Notes: a model not told the origin generated them from the sequence alone. DNA of 64,000 nt from CAVRUH01 sp963822595 (GCA_963822595.1 CAWGIG010000003.1:62001-126000), one strand, 5' to 3'; positions 16,940 to 27,909 are shown, counted from the first letter of the stretch. Numbers and translations: made by a program.

Positions 16940-17011
16940 AAAAAAAATCCTTCAATTTCCTTTGAATGGACACTATATTCTATCCAAAATTTATAATCAA
17001 CAGAAAGGCAT

Positions 17012-18115
17012 TTATTGGTCTTTTTGCGCAATTACGACATGCACTTTCAGCATGAAATACGTATGACCGGGGGCAACAACGTAATTCTGTCCGGTATACA
17101 AATGACCATTTAAAAACCCATAGAAGCTAATTTTAGAATTCGACTTTTCTATAAAGCTACTACTCATATTTTTAAATTTTCTAATCTTTAACTTTGCTTC
17201 ATCAAGGGCAGTCCTTAAATTTTGATGATAAAACTCTTCATTGTCAATGATCTGTGCACCCTCAATATTTTGCATCGACATCCAGTTTGAGAGGCAGCAG
17301 GAGAGTTCTACTTTTTTGGGTTCGCTAGTTAAACAAATATCGTTTATTAATTCTTCTCTTCGAGGCATAGATAGATTTAGATACCAAGCAATAAACTTTT
17401 TATCGTCGGAAGGTAGAGAGCTTTTTTGTAAAAAGTTCTCTATTTGATCTCGAGTCGCTACTTGTAATCCTTGAAACTGTTTTCCTTCATTGAGCAAGGG
17501 AAAGAGAATCATTCCTTTCTTTGAAAAATGATCGCAAATTGTGTTAAAAAAAGGGTATTGGTCCGATAAACTGATAAACAGTCCGCCCGGAGATAAAAGT
17601 TTAGCCACTTCTTTTACTGCGGCTGTAAGCTTGTTTGAGCCGACAGTATCCATAGCACAGGAAGCGATGACTGCATCAAATTGTTTGTTCTGAATGCTTT
17701 TAGTCAGTTGCGATAGATTAGCAGCAATAAATCTTGGATTTTTATGTGAATTAACGGAACTATTGAGGTCAGAATAGGTAAATTTACTTTGCATACTTCC
17801 CGGCATGCACGAGGATATGTGAGAAAAGCCATCGGGATTAAGAGTTCCGCATCCGATTTCTAAAATTTGGTCTTTTTGAAAAAGATCCCATCTTTCGCAA
17901 ATTTTCGCTTGGATATCCTGATGTGCATGGTTTAATTGGGTCCGGGTACTTGGGGGATTCCAAACACTGGCCGGATTTGACATTTCAACTTGTTCTGATA
18001 TTAAGTCTAAGGAAGTTCGATTTGGATGAGGAGTAATTCTCGACTGTTGATAAGTCTGATCAAAGAACTGATCCGTTTCCACAAGAGCTTGATGCATTTT
18101 ATTAGTTGAATTCAT
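17012..18115 (-). CDS. Class I SAM-dependent methyltransferase-like protein
   Basis: The 367-residue protein has motif I of Rossmann-fold methyltransferases, QILEIGCGTLNPDG (about residues 83-96), an acidic strand end in FTYSDLNSS (motif II), FDAVIASCAMDTVG (motif IV) and LLSPGGLFISLSD (motif post-I/V). The 75-residue N-terminal extension and the C-terminal 150 residues are not recognised and may hold the substrate-binding part. The substrate is unknown. The gene stands alone, with palindromic DNA behind the upstream giant gene. Confidence 0.75.
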   Translation of the reverse strand: MNSTNKMHQALVETDQFFDQTYQQSRITPHPNRTSLDLISEQVEMSNPASVWNPPSTRTQLNHAHQDIQAKICERWDLFQKDQILEIGCGTLNPDGFSHISSCMPGSMQSKFTYSDLNSSVNSHKNPRFIAANLSQLTKSIQNKQFDAVIASCAMDTVGSNKLTAAVKEVAKLLSPGGLFISLSDQYPFFNTICDHFSKKGMILFPLLNEGKQFQGLQVATRDQIENFLQKSSLPSDDKKFIAWYLNLSMPRREELINDICLTSEPKKVELSCCLSNWMSMQNIEGAQIIDNEEFYHQNLRTALDEAKLKIRKFKNMSSSFIEKSNSKISFYGFLNGHLYTGQNYVVAPGHTYFMLKVHVVIAQKDQ

Positions 18116-18205
18116 TTGTTTTCCGTTGTAATTAATATATTAATTTGATGATTATACCTGAAATATTGAATTTTAGTGAATAGAATAGTGGTTATAAAAG
18201 CGTAT

Positions 18206-18343
18206 GTAGCTTACTGTGTCCCCGCAGTAAGCCTCAACCATTGCAGTAAGCCAGGCACGAGTGTTTACAGATTTATAAGTGATGAGGGTCTTTGCAAACA
18301 GTCTCGCCAGGCTTACTGTGTGGGGACTCAGTCAGTAAGCTAC
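18206..18343. repeat. Inverted repeat at the end of the giant gene
   Basis: The outer arms GTAGCTTACTG (18206-18216) and CAGTAAGCTAC (18333-18343) are exact inverses, and CAGTAAGCC occurs again inside in both orientations (about 18225 and 18253, inverse at about 18310). The right arm reaches into the last codon of the giant gene. It may act as a transcription end point, but there is no U-tract. Confidence 0.6.
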
Positions 18344-21300
18344 TTTAGCTTTGTGATACTGTGCATTGCGGTAGATGACGGTTCGGGGTTTTGCTGACGG
18401 AGCTGGGCCAGGGCAAGGCGGGAGATTTTGCGGGCGGGGACAGAGGGTCGCAATTGCTGTTTTTGGAGGGGTCTTCCCGTCCACTCGAACCGCTGAGAGA
18501 CTACAGCCCTAGAGGGAGTCTTTATGCCGAGCTTATTCACGCTTTGAGCTAGCGCTTGAAGAGGATCTTCAGCAGCCGTACAGTTCGCCAGGGTTGCTTC
18601 CCATGTTGGAATGTGTTCGATGTGAATCTCTTCGAGCTTTCTCCATAGCTTTTCTAAAGCCTCGGGATTTTGTTCAAAGAGCTTGCGAATATACTTTGGG
18701 TGTTGCAAGCGGCCGTTAAGAACGCTCGCACTTTGACATATCATTTGTACTTCTTCCTCGGCTGGAGCATGAGGCATCGGCATTGTCCATTTTCCCTGAA
18801 TATCGATCATGCCAACTTCAAGACCAAGTTGAATCTTCTTCCCCTTCAATTGTCGGAGATAGCTTCTTGCTTGATTTTGGGAGAGGCCTAAATAGATGGA
18901 CTTTTCATCCTTTTCAGTTTTTATAACTAGAAAGTGATAAACAGGCTTTGCAGTTCCTAATTTCCATAATTCTTCAGAGCTAGATCCATCCTGTGTGAAT
19001 AAAGTGTCTCTAGTTAGGAGCAGCTGAGCAGGAAGGAGTTCGCATTGAAAAAGTTCGGCGGATGAACGCACGTGTTGCCTGTCAAAAGGAAGTTTCAAAC
19101 TCTCAAGAGATAATTCCTTATCTGCAAGTGAAGACTCTTGGCGTCCTTTCCCTTGACTTCGGTTTACGCGTTGGCGCTGAAGCTGTCGATTTATGGCTTG
19201 TTGATGCTGTTGTGTCTGAACGTGTTGCTTTTGTACCTGACGCGCATTCAGGTCGCTGCCCCTTTTTTCTTCGAGAGTTGTTACAAGCTGTTCCGTTTCA
19301 CTGATGATCTTTTCAATGCGATCTGGGGCCCACTCCGGCGTGACTTTAAGTATCGATTGAAATGACTTCTGCATTTGCTGATCAAAGGCTTGCAGCACTT
19401 CACGCGTGGGTTTCTGCTGGCTTCCCTTTCCCCACTGCTCGAAAGGATTGTATCCGATTTTCTTGTAAACACCTTCGACGCATTTTTTAAATTCTTCGTA
19501 TTGTTCATTGGCGGGTTTGCCTCGCAGAGCAGAGCGCAAGAGACGCATATAGACAGCTTCAATTTCTTGATAGGCTCGGGCTGTTAGCGCCTCGCGAACG
19601 CGAGCAGCCTGATTAATGAGTGCCCATTGTAAAATGTTTTTCGGCAAAATATCTGCATCTTCAGCAAGATTTAACGCCTTCTGTATTTGGATAGCAATTT
19701 TTTTGGGGAGAACCCATTCTACCCTCTGGGAAGGTTCATTTTCAGGGACATCAACAAGATATTGACGCAATCGAAGAAGGGCTTGGGCGAGATCGTCAAG
19801 GCAGCAGTTTTCTCCGATAGTGATCAAGAAAAGAGCATCCCTATCGGAATGCAAATCAAGACCGACAGTATCTTCAGGTCCGAATAGCTTTAGAATGCGT
19901 TTATCGCGCAACTCAGGCGAGCGCAGCAACTCTTTGATATCGCTACCTTCGAGCTTTCGAGGCGGTTGCCCCCTTAATTCAAGATAGAGAACTTTCTCGC
20001 CGATATTTCCATACGGAACTACTCGTTGCATGGCGAAAAGGGTGCCATCTATTTCCTTTCTGTTTTCCAGGATAGCCTTGGACCAAGAACTTGAAGGATG
20101 GGCTCCGCAGATTCCTCCGAAATCGAGATGACCCGATACTTTACTGAAATCGTGAGCCTTGACATATTCTTCAACCGAAGAAGAGTGATCCATGTGTATC
20201 TTGGCATTTTTCTCTAGGCATGATTTACTCATAACTTTAGCTAAGAAGTCGATGTCCTCGCTATATTGAGGATCTTGACCGAATATTGTGTACTGTCCTC
20301 GTAAACCCAATGTCGCAGAAAAGACAATTGCCAAGGAAGAACCATAGGATAGGCCTGCAGCGCTGGAGACTAAGCGATGTTTGAAGACACTAACCTGGCC
20401 CGAAGGTCCTGTTGTCACGTAGCGCAAAACAATTTCAGGATGTTTGCGTAGCGATTCGAAAGCAATTTTAAAATTGTTAGAATCGGGAGCATTAGCAAGA
20501 ATCTCTTTGAGAGGAATGCGACTTCCCTTTTGCCATTCTAAAAAGTTTGTTTCAATCTTTGAGGGAGCGCCACCGGAATGTTCCCTTTGGATATCTGCTT
20601 GTTCCTGTAGCTGACGAAGAATGGTAGCAAACTGTTCGGGTTGGGTCAATCCACGTTGCAAATAGCCTTGAAAGGTCAATGCTAGAGCAATATCAGGAAC
20701 CTCGAACTTGGAAGCGCTCACTCTTCCGTGGTCTCGCGGCGCTTCAACTTGATTGTTAGGGTCGATCGAAGGTCCATGATCGATCATTCCCTTGAGGCTC
20801 AAAGTAAAAGGAAGGATGCGGGTCGCAAGACCACGCAACTGGGCGATCCATTGAGCTTGGAGGCGTTTATTTTTATCGGGAGATAATATAAGTTGTTCGA
20901 GCCAATCAGGAGGCGGGGTCTCCTTTACCATGAGGTATTTCTTAATGAATGCTTCCTGATCCTTATCGTTAAATAAAACATTTAACGTTGGCAAAGATAG
21001 TATATGCCTCATTAGGCCTTCGATAATCGCTGTACGTTGCTCAACTGTTAAACTTGCCTGGCCGTTTTCTAAAAGGGCAAGTTCGGGTTGTTTAGCTAGC
21101 CAACTGTAGACTTCACGTTGCATGGTGCGATATACGGAAGGTATTCCTTTAGGCTCGCCAATAGCAATGTTAGCATTGAGTAGACTGTCCTTATTACGAT
21201 GCCCTTCATCGACGAAGAACACTCCGTGCTCCTCAAAGAAGCTCAGGATTGAATCTAGAGTTTGAATCCGATCAGAATCCCCGCTGCTGAGGGCTTTATG

Positions 21301-24300
21301 ATACTCAAGAGAAAGAAGATGATATCCCTCGGGGACCATGACTACACATACTTTGTTGTCGAGTTGACGCTTCAGACTATCTAGCAGTGTATGAAGGTCA
21401 TTATTTGTTAGATCGCTTGCAAGAGTATACGGATAGTAATGGGTCCGTTTTTCAAAATAACTGCTGAGGGCATTTTGCAAATCGCGTCGGCAGATATCGA
21501 CTAAATTTGGAAAACTAAAGAATACAGGGAGTTTTCCAACGGAAATGGCACGCATCGCTGCGATCGCAGAAAGAACCTTTGTTTTTCCTCCACCCGCTTG
21601 GAATTCAAAATAGAGCTGATTCAATTGACTTCCGCCTGGATCGCTTGCGGGTGCGGCAATGACCATAAAGATTTTATCCAATAATCCTGATTGGTCGGGA
21701 TCTGTTCGTAGAATATTGCCCGACATACATTGATAGAGAGATCTCCACCAACAGGTATGGGGATTAAAAGGCTGTTTCTTATCAAGAATCGTCGCACAAG
21801 CCGTGAAGTCTCCGGCATCAAGTTCTTTGACAGCTTCTTCCAATTGATTGATTTTCCAAGTGCACTCCATATAGTCGATTGCCAGGCGCATCAGCTCTTG
21901 CAATTCATTTGGACCCAGATAAGGATTACGTTCGAGCAACGCTTTAGGGGAATCGGGATTAAATAAAATCAAAACATCATGAACTGTTAGTGGGGGATGC
22001 TGCGGGCTTAAGAGGCCAGAGCGCTGAGCTAATGTTTGAGAGCTATTTGCTAAACTTTCAACCTGTTTTCGACGTTCTTCTAGTTCTTGTTTTTGTTTTT
22101 CGATAGCCCCTGTTAGAATTTCTTTAGGGTTGCTTTTACTTTTATAAAATCGAACCTCACGCACAGGCTCCTTATGAAGGGCTGTCCTTAAAGGGTTCTG
22201 TAGGGCTTCACAAAGAGGATCTTTATTTTCAGGCAGTAAGGTGTCTATAACATCCTTTTCAACTACAGGAACTGCCTTCTTCTCGAAATCAACGCATGCT
22301 TTGAAGAGTTCATCAAAGGGTCGTTCGCTGTATCCATTATCCGGCAACGAAATGGATGATGGTTCTTTCTTTGCTTCGATACCGGTTGTATGAATTCTTT
22401 GGGGAGCGTCCACATTATAAGTGTCGTAATGTGATGTTAGCTGATTAGGGCGCGGATCCTTGTTAGGGAAATATCCCCATTTAGTTTGTTCTCCAACCCT
22501 AACCTCTTCTTTTACATCTTCTTGAAGACGCTCTCGTAGATCCGAATCATGAACATGCTCGCAAGCGGTCCGACCGGCACGTAATGCTTCCAGAAAATAC
22601 AATTGGATTCTGATATCTTTATCATTCATATCATAATTTACTTTCTCAGTATTTTTTCTATGTGCAAAACGACCTAACCGTTCTCGCTCTATAGTGGCAC
22701 GTAGTTGAAGATCAATAGGAGCAGGAAATTCATTCTGACTAAGGCACAGTTGAACAAAAGATCCTAGATTGTCCCTTTTTAGAATTTCTTCGTCAAAGTG
22801 TCCGCAGACTGGTGGTAAATGAAATTCCTTATTAGGTCTGTCTCGATAATAAAGAGCCGAAGAGACTTCTCTACTATCAAAATTTCTGTTACTTGTTTTT
22901 TCTTCCAAGCCACATGCACCTGAAAGATATTTTTGTTGTTCAAGGTTCACGACGAGTGAAGCAGGAACATTTTGTGTCTGTGCATATTTAACTAGACTTT
23001 TTCTAACTGCATTCCAGAATGATTTCTTAAGGGGGTCTAAAAGCGTTTTATCGGCATTATTTCTAGTTCCTGTGATTCGTAGAGCTAGTTGTAAAATAGC
23101 AGCATTGACTGCAGGTGATTTCTTTTTTATTGTTGTGATAGTGTTGAGAGCCTGCCAGTCTTCCAATGTAAGAGGTTTTTCCTCTCCAACTTGATCGATG
23201 ACGCGCATCGCTTGCAAAGGTTGCTCACAATCAATTAAACATCGCGCAAGGTAGAACAAAGCTTTAATGTTAGGTGTAGACCAACGGCCGCTTAACGGAT
23301 TGCGATTGCAGATAAAGTAATTGCTACTGTTTGGTTGTGTGTAATCGGCAAGAATTAGACGTTCTTCGCCAGATTTATTCTTGAGAAACAGGTGTCCTTT
23401 CAATCCTGCAAGTCCCGGAGCCTCGCCATATTGAACGAAATACCCAGGAAGTTGAACACATTCATATCGATCTCCATTAAGTTTAAAACGAAGCCCTTGG
23501 TAGTTTGTGAAAATTACTTCTTGCAACTGACCATTTTTTGCCCATGCAAGATTGGAGTCAGGTTTATCATCGAAACGATCCCATAGTTTCTTACTAGGTA
23601 TTTCATTAAAATTCACGAGTACAGCGCCTGAGCTTACTAATTTTGCTGTATATTTATTTTCACTGGGTGTAAGAAGAATCTTTGGCTCTTTTGTTGTTTT
23701 ATGTAGAAGAAGTATTCTTGGGTTCTCATCCACACACTCCAACAAATAATCATGATCAACGAGCATCTCTTTTGGTATTCCTACAGGTTGTTTGGTATGC
23801 TGCCAACGAACCATTTGGCCATCGATAGGAATATCCCTTGCCATGACCCATTCAAGACGCTTTTTTTGCGTCTCTAAGATTTTCGTTTTAATTGATTTTA
23901 ATTCCCAATCCGATGGACGATCTACGTTTTTTATTTGTAGCTTAGTTACTTTATCTGATTTTATAAAATTATAGTATATAGATGTTTCTCTGGTAAATTG
24001 ATTTTTTGCCTCATAGATATACATGTATGTTCCATCTGTCCTTTGAACCAATACTCCTTTTTCATCCATCCAACAGGGTTGATTCAAACTTGGAAGCAAC
24101 TCCCACGGCTCATCAATTTCATTAAATATATGAGGGTGTGTATATCCCCAATCATCGGTAACAATAACTTCTAGTTTAGGGGCCTCTGTTCGCTTACAAA
24201 ACAATACACCAGGTTGATTATCGACAGTCCAGACACCATCGGCTCGTTCGGTAAGGGGTGGAGTTCGTTCGAGTTTAAGCAGTGTTTTAGAGTTCTCATA

Positions 24301-27300
24301 AAGTTTTGCCGGGATAGACTGTCCCGTAACTCCCATAGGACTACCATTACAGAAGATCCGGCCGCCGATTGGATCCACATCATACCTGTCAAGGCCTCTT
24401 GTTGCTGTATAAATATCGCCTACTTTGTCCCAAAGGCTCCAAGGTCCGTTGCCTGGTAATACAGATTGCAGCTCGTTAAGACTTTGAGGTATTGCTTTAA
24501 GGGCCGAAGCGCCTTCAAACTCGATTTTGCGCTGAATTTCTCCTTCCATCCATTCGGGATTTAAGTCGCTGAGCCTTTCGCACTGGCTATGTGCCTCTAT
24601 CCAGTAACGAAGCAGATTTACATGATCGTTACCTTTTAGACTGTAAAGGTAAGCTCGGTGCAGCGCAAGGCGCGCGGCTTGTTCTCGACTTAGCTTAAGA
24701 TCTGCTGTCGAGGCTGTGATTTCTTTTAGGAGGATATGGATTGGATCAGTAGATTCAACGATCTGCTCGATGTCGATTGTTAATCGCACCCATAGCAGGA
24801 AATCATCAAAAGCTGTGTCGGATCGACTAGTACGAAGGCGCTGCTCTTCTAAAAAGGATCGGATTTGATCCAGCAAAGGACCGTCGAGATGATTACGTAA
24901 AGAACCTTCTTGCAATAAAACAGCTTCGATCAGTATTTGAATATCTTTGTTCCGACATTCCACAGGATACATGGTGCAAAAATCCATCAATTCGCTTACA
25001 CGGAGCGGGTAATCAGAAGGATCCTTTAGACGGGCAATTTTCTGCAGCGCATGAACAGCTCCCGGGTTGAGTTTCTCCAGGCTAGACGAGGTATGCATGA
25101 TCTCATTTTCACTCCCTTGATTGCAATCGAAAAGAATCCGGTATGCCTCAGGCGAGTAGGACGATAACTGACGCTGAATGAGTTCGCGGCCCCCTGAAGG
25201 AGTTTTGCTATATCTTAGAGCCTCTTCCACATCTTTAGATTGAAAGTTTCTATTGGTAAAAAAAAGATGGTGAGTATCTACCCTTTCTTTATCATTATAA
25301 CGGAGGAGTATGGGAATCTGATCACTGCGAAGGATATGTCCTAAATCGCTTGCACTATGATCCTCTCCTTGTACGCTGCAAAGGCGACGTAGAGCTATTG
25401 CGAAGTATTGTAAATCATCATAGCTTTCGGGAAGCTTGGGTCCTTCAAGGACTGTACCATAAGTAATGAACCTTCTAGCTATCAATTGTTCTGTCGAGGA
25501 ATAACGATCAAACTGCCTTAGGTAGATTAGGTGTTCGTCTTTCTCATCTAAAATTCCCCAGCGTTGAGGGCTACTAAGGTATCCAAAAATGTGAGACTTT
25601 TTATCCTGACTGCGCCTCTCGAGATAGACTTGTACCTCGCGCCAACGGTCTATTTGTTCGCTCTTATGAAAGAAAAATCCTGTTCCGGGAAGTCTGACAT
25701 TTAGTCCAAAACCGTTAAGCTTAAGAGGATCACCCGGTAGACTCCTTGCCAAGCCATCAGCAATACACAAAGCGGCCCCCAAACTTAAAATGGAACGGGG
25801 TAATTCAGAAGTTTGCTCACCAGTCATGGCGGATCCATAACTTTGAATTAACTCACGAAGAGCTTTCAAAGTTTCTGTTTTTTGTTCTACCGGTAACTGA
25901 TCCCAATAGGAATCGGGTCTATCAACAACGGGCAATGGGAGTAATCTGATGAATTCATGAAATTCAGCTATGCGGGGCGCGCTCATTTCTTTGCTGAAAG
26001 TTCTCAGGCATGCAAGCACCTCAGATGCCTTCGGTTTTAAATTTCCAAGCTCCGCAATATGTTTTGCAGTCAAGTAAGGTTTCCACGGCCCCCTTTGTTG
26101 AATTTGTTGTGGCAGTGGTGCTTTAAAATTTAACGCAACTGCATCAGTGGGTGCAGATAAATCAAGAGCTTCCTGTGCTGCAGGAACTTGTAAAAGGCTA
26201 AGTTTTTCAAAAAGTAGATCGGTGAGCTCATGAAGTCGTTTCATATCGACATCATCAAGAATATTCTGTTGATACAATTTGACGGCCGAGCTGTGTAATT
26301 CGCTGATTTCTGCTCGAATGAGATTGGGGTTGACACGGCGATTAAGCTTTAATAGTTCGAGCACATCTGCCATTGCTCGTGCCTTCACTGCAAAATTTAG
26401 TCGTTTTAACAGAGCTTCATTGGGCTGGTCATTGCCAGGGTCAAAGCCTCCGCAAACTAGGTAATCCTTAAACAGTAGTCGTGGGAGGTGGTGCAGGCTA
26501 GTAGCGCTCCGCTGAGGACTGCTAGCCATCTCTAATGAAAATTTGGTAGCTATTGGAGCTGCTAGAACATCCTTGAAGACGGCATATATTTCTTCTGGAA
26601 TGGCTCGTTGTTCCATAAATCCTTTCAAAGTAGCAAGCCATGCCACGCCAAGTTTAGATGGTCCTGCAAGAATAGATGTTGTTAATAGGTTTTGGTCTCG
26701 CAGGATCATTGTTTCTGAAACATAGCTATAGAGGCGTTTGCCATCTCGCTCTTCAAGCAAGGGGTGTAGACGCATCCCTTCGCCTCGATTGAGGATTTTG
26801 ACATAGAGTTTTCCGTCATTTCCACGAGTATATATAGCTAGGAGAGCCTCAGTCTGATTGGTAGCTTCGCTTTTATAGACAATCGGGATCACGAATCGAC
26901 CGTTTGGGGGTTTCAGAGCTTTTTCAGCCTGTGAAATCACCTTTTTGAAATTTTCTTCCGTTCCGCTCGCTATGAGCTCATGAATTTCTCTGATATGGAC
27001 AAGATCGTTTCTAACGCGTTTTAGATCGATTGACCTGACAAATGGATTAATGGGAGAGCTGGAGGTTTCAAAACTTTCCAGTGTCTGATCCCACCAATTC
27101 ATTACTTCGGTCATACCCAAATCTTCGACATCTGCTCCGCTAGCATCACAAAGAAGCTGTGCAGCGTGCTGATCGGAATGTTCGCTAATTACTCGAGGCT
27201 TTTGAGGTTCTATGGACACTTGTGGTGGATTCGATGAGGGGACCGCTGCGGGTATGTGAATTGGCGGAGGTGGCAGGATGGGACTTGCCGGAGCTGGTGC

Positions 27301-27750
27301 TAGTATGGGTATGGGACTTGCCGCAGATGTAGCAGAGGGGGGAGGTAGCGGTACCAGTATGGGTTTTTCGGGTGCTGGTTCCGGTTCCGGTGCCTGTATG
27401 GGAGTAGCTTCAGATATAGAAGGGGGATTTTGGGCTTGTATTTCGGTAAAAATATGACGGGTTAACCGTTCGGTTTTAACTATAGTAGGAATTTCTTTGA
27501 TATATGCCCAAGCATATGGACTAAATCTTAAGGGAATCCAAATGAGTCCGACTGTAGCTAGTGTGCCTAATCCTATTACAAACGAAAGAAAGATAGCCTT
27601 AGCTTTCTGGTGGTTAGCTAATATTTTCTTTTTTACGGAATAAATCTTACCTCCCCGAGACATCACCCCTTCGGATGGAGCAATTACTTCATCCGAGTTA
27701 GTTATATCAATTATCTTGCCAGTAATATTTTTATATATGTTAATAGTCAT
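18340..27750 (-). CDS. Giant DUF3638-like P-loop NTPase protein, 3136 residues
   Basis: One unbroken frame of 3136 codons. The N-terminus has a membrane segment at about residues 50-75 (IFLSFVIGLGTLATVGLIW), then a proline-rich stretch at about 105-190 (PEPEPAPEKP, ILPPPPIHIP). A helicase-like core lies in the last third: Walker A EFQAGGGKTKV near 2053, Walker B-like FFVDEGH near 2181, a SAT motif (IVFSATLGLRG) near 2482 and QALLRLRQ near 2650. This order matches the DUF3638/DUF3645 region of very large eukaryotic and chlamydial proteins whose role is unknown. A coiled, glutamine-rich stretch follows (QKQHVQTQQHQQAINRQLQRQ-like, near 2845). The start at 27750 follows a consensus promoter. It could be membrane-tethered or secreted to the host; neither is shown. 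Confidence 0.85.
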   Translation of the reverse strand: MTINIYKNITGKIIDITNSDEVIAPSEGVMSRGGKIYSVKKKILANHQKAKAIFLSFVIGLGTLATVGLIWIPLRFSPYAWAYIKEIPTIVKTERLTRHIFTEIQAQNPPSISEATPIQAPEPEPAPEKPILVPLPPPSATSAASPIPILAPAPASPILPPPPIHIPAAVPSSNPPQVSIEPQKPRVISEHSDQHAAQLLCDASGADVEDLGMTEVMNWWDQTLESFETSSSPINPFVRSIDLKRVRNDLVHIREIHELIASGTEENFKKVISQAEKALKPPNGRFVIPIVYKSEATNQTEALLAIYTRGNDGKLYVKILNRGEGMRLHPLLEERDGKRLYSYVSETMILRDQNLLTTSILAGPSKLGVAWLATLKGFMEQRAIPEEIYAVFKDVLAAPIATKFSLEMASSPQRSATSLHHLPRLLFKDYLVCGGFDPGNDQPNEALLKRLNFAVKARAMADVLELLKLNRRVNPNLIRAEISELHSSAVKLYQQNILDDVDMKRLHELTDLLFEKLSLLQVPAAQEALDLSAPTDAVALNFKAPLPQQIQQRGPWKPYLTAKHIAELGNLKPKASEVLACLRTFSKEMSAPRIAEFHEFIRLLPLPVVDRPDSYWDQLPVEQKTETLKALRELIQSYGSAMTGEQTSELPRSILSLGAALCIADGLARSLPGDPLKLNGFGLNVRLPGTGFFFHKSEQIDRWREVQVYLERRSQDKKSHIFGYLSSPQRWGILDEKDEHLIYLRQFDRYSSTEQLIARRFITYGTVLEGPKLPESYDDLQYFAIALRRLCSVQGEDHSASDLGHILRSDQIPILLRYNDKERVDTHHLFFTNRNFQSKDVEEALRYSKTPSGGRELIQRQLSSYSPEAYRILFDCNQGSENEIMHTSSSLEKLNPGAVHALQKIARLKDPSDYPLRVSELMDFCTMYPVECRNKDIQILIEAVLLQEGSLRNHLDGPLLDQIRSFLEEQRLRTSRSDTAFDDFLLWVRLTIDIEQIVESTDPIHILLKEITASTADLKLSREQAARLALHRAYLYSLKGNDHVNLLRYWIEAHSQCERLSDLNPEWMEGEIQRKIEFEGASALKAIPQSLNELQSVLPGNGPWSLWDKVGDIYTATRGLDRYDVDPIGGRIFCNGSPMGVTGQSIPAKLYENSKTLLKLERTPPLTERADGVWTVDNQPGVLFCKRTEAPKLEVIVTDDWGYTHPHIFNEIDEPWELLPSLNQPCWMDEKGVLVQRTDGTYMYIYEAKNQFTRETSIYYNFIKSDKVTKLQIKNVDRPSDWELKSIKTKILETQKKRLEWVMARDIPIDGQMVRWQHTKQPVGIPKEMLVDHDYLLECVDENPRILLLHKTTKEPKILLTPSENKYTAKLVSSGAVLVNFNEIPSKKLWDRFDDKPDSNLAWAKNGQLQEVIFTNYQGLRFKLNGDRYECVQLPGYFVQYGEAPGLAGLKGHLFLKNKSGEERLILADYTQPNSSNYFICNRNPLSGRWSTPNIKALFYLARCLIDCEQPLQAMRVIDQVGEEKPLTLEDWQALNTITTIKKKSPAVNAAILQLALRITGTRNNADKTLLDPLKKSFWNAVRKSLVKYAQTQNVPASLVVNLEQQKYLSGACGLEEKTSNRNFDSREVSSALYYRDRPNKEFHLPPVCGHFDEEILKRDNLGSFVQLCLSQNEFPAPIDLQLRATIERERLGRFAHRKNTEKVNYDMNDKDIRIQLYFLEALRAGRTACEHVHDSDLRERLQEDVKEEVRVGEQTKWGYFPNKDPRPNQLTSHYDTYNVDAPQRIHTTGIEAKKEPSSISLPDNGYSERPFDELFKACVDFEKKAVPVVEKDVIDTLLPENKDPLCEALQNPLRTALHKEPVREVRFYKSKSNPKEILTGAIEKQKQELEERRKQVESLANSSQTLAQRSGLLSPQHPPLTVHDVLILFNPDSPKALLERNPYLGPNELQELMRLAIDYMECTWKINQLEEAVKELDAGDFTACATILDKKQPFNPHTCWWRSLYQCMSGNILRTDPDQSGLLDKIFMVIAAPASDPGGSQLNQLYFEFQAGGGKTKVLSAIAAMRAISVGKLPVFFSFPNLVDICRRDLQNALSSYFEKRTHYYPYTLASDLTNNDLHTLLDSLKRQLDNKVCVVMVPEGYHLLSLEYHKALSSGDSDRIQTLDSILSFFEEHGVFFVDEGHRNKDSLLNANIAIGEPKGIPSVYRTMQREVYSWLAKQPELALLENGQASLTVEQRTAIIEGLMRHILSLPTLNVLFNDKDQEAFIKKYLMVKETPPPDWLEQLILSPDKNKRLQAQWIAQLRGLATRILPFTLSLKGMIDHGPSIDPNNQVEAPRDHGRVSASKFEVPDIALALTFQGYLQRGLTQPEQFATILRQLQEQADIQREHSGGAPSKIETNFLEWQKGSRIPLKEILANAPDSNNFKIAFESLRKHPEIVLRYVTTGPSGQVSVFKHRLVSSAAGLSYGSSLAIVFSATLGLRGQYTIFGQDPQYSEDIDFLAKVMSKSCLEKNAKIHMDHSSSVEEYVKAHDFSKVSGHLDFGGICGAHPSSSWSKAILENRKEIDGTLFAMQRVVPYGNIGEKVLYLELRGQPPRKLEGSDIKELLRSPELRDKRILKLFGPEDTVGLDLHSDRDALFLITIGENCCLDDLAQALLRLRQYLVDVPENEPSQRVEWVLPKKIAIQIQKALNLAEDADILPKNILQWALINQAARVREALTARAYQEIEAVYMRLLRSALRGKPANEQYEEFKKCVEGVYKKIGYNPFEQWGKGSQQKPTREVLQAFDQQMQKSFQSILKVTPEWAPDRIEKIISETEQLVTTLEEKRGSDLNARQVQKQHVQTQQHQQAINRQLQRQRVNRSQGKGRQESSLADKELSLESLKLPFDRQHVRSSAELFQCELLPAQLLLTRDTLFTQDGSSSEELWKLGTAKPVYHFLVIKTEKDEKSIYLGLSQNQARSYLRQLKGKKIQLGLEVGMIDIQGKWTMPMPHAPAEEEVQMICQSASVLNGRLQHPKYIRKLFEQNPEALEKLWRKLEEIHIEHIPTWEATLANCTAAEDPLQALAQSVNKLGIKTPSRAVVSQRFEWTGRPLQKQQLRPSVPARKISRLALAQLRQQNPEPSSTAMHSITKLK

Positions 27751-27782
27751 ATGCTTTTAAATTATTTAAAATAATTAATAAT

Positions 27783-27812
27783 ATTATATCATAAATAATG
27801 GTTATTTATCAA
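27783..27812 (-). promoter_or_regulatory. Sigma70-like promoter for the giant gene
   Basis: On the minus strand: TTGATA at 27812-27807, 18-bp spacer, TATAAT at 27788-27783. Transcription would start near 27776, about 25 bases before the ATG at 27750. No clear Shine-Dalgarno sequence. Confidence 0.55.
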
Positions 27813-27909
27813 TAAAAACAAATTTGATTCATAACTCCAGAAAAAACCTCAATTTTTACAATTTTTTTAATTAAAATCGAAAAAATATCGATTTTCCGTA
27901 GTTTCTTGC

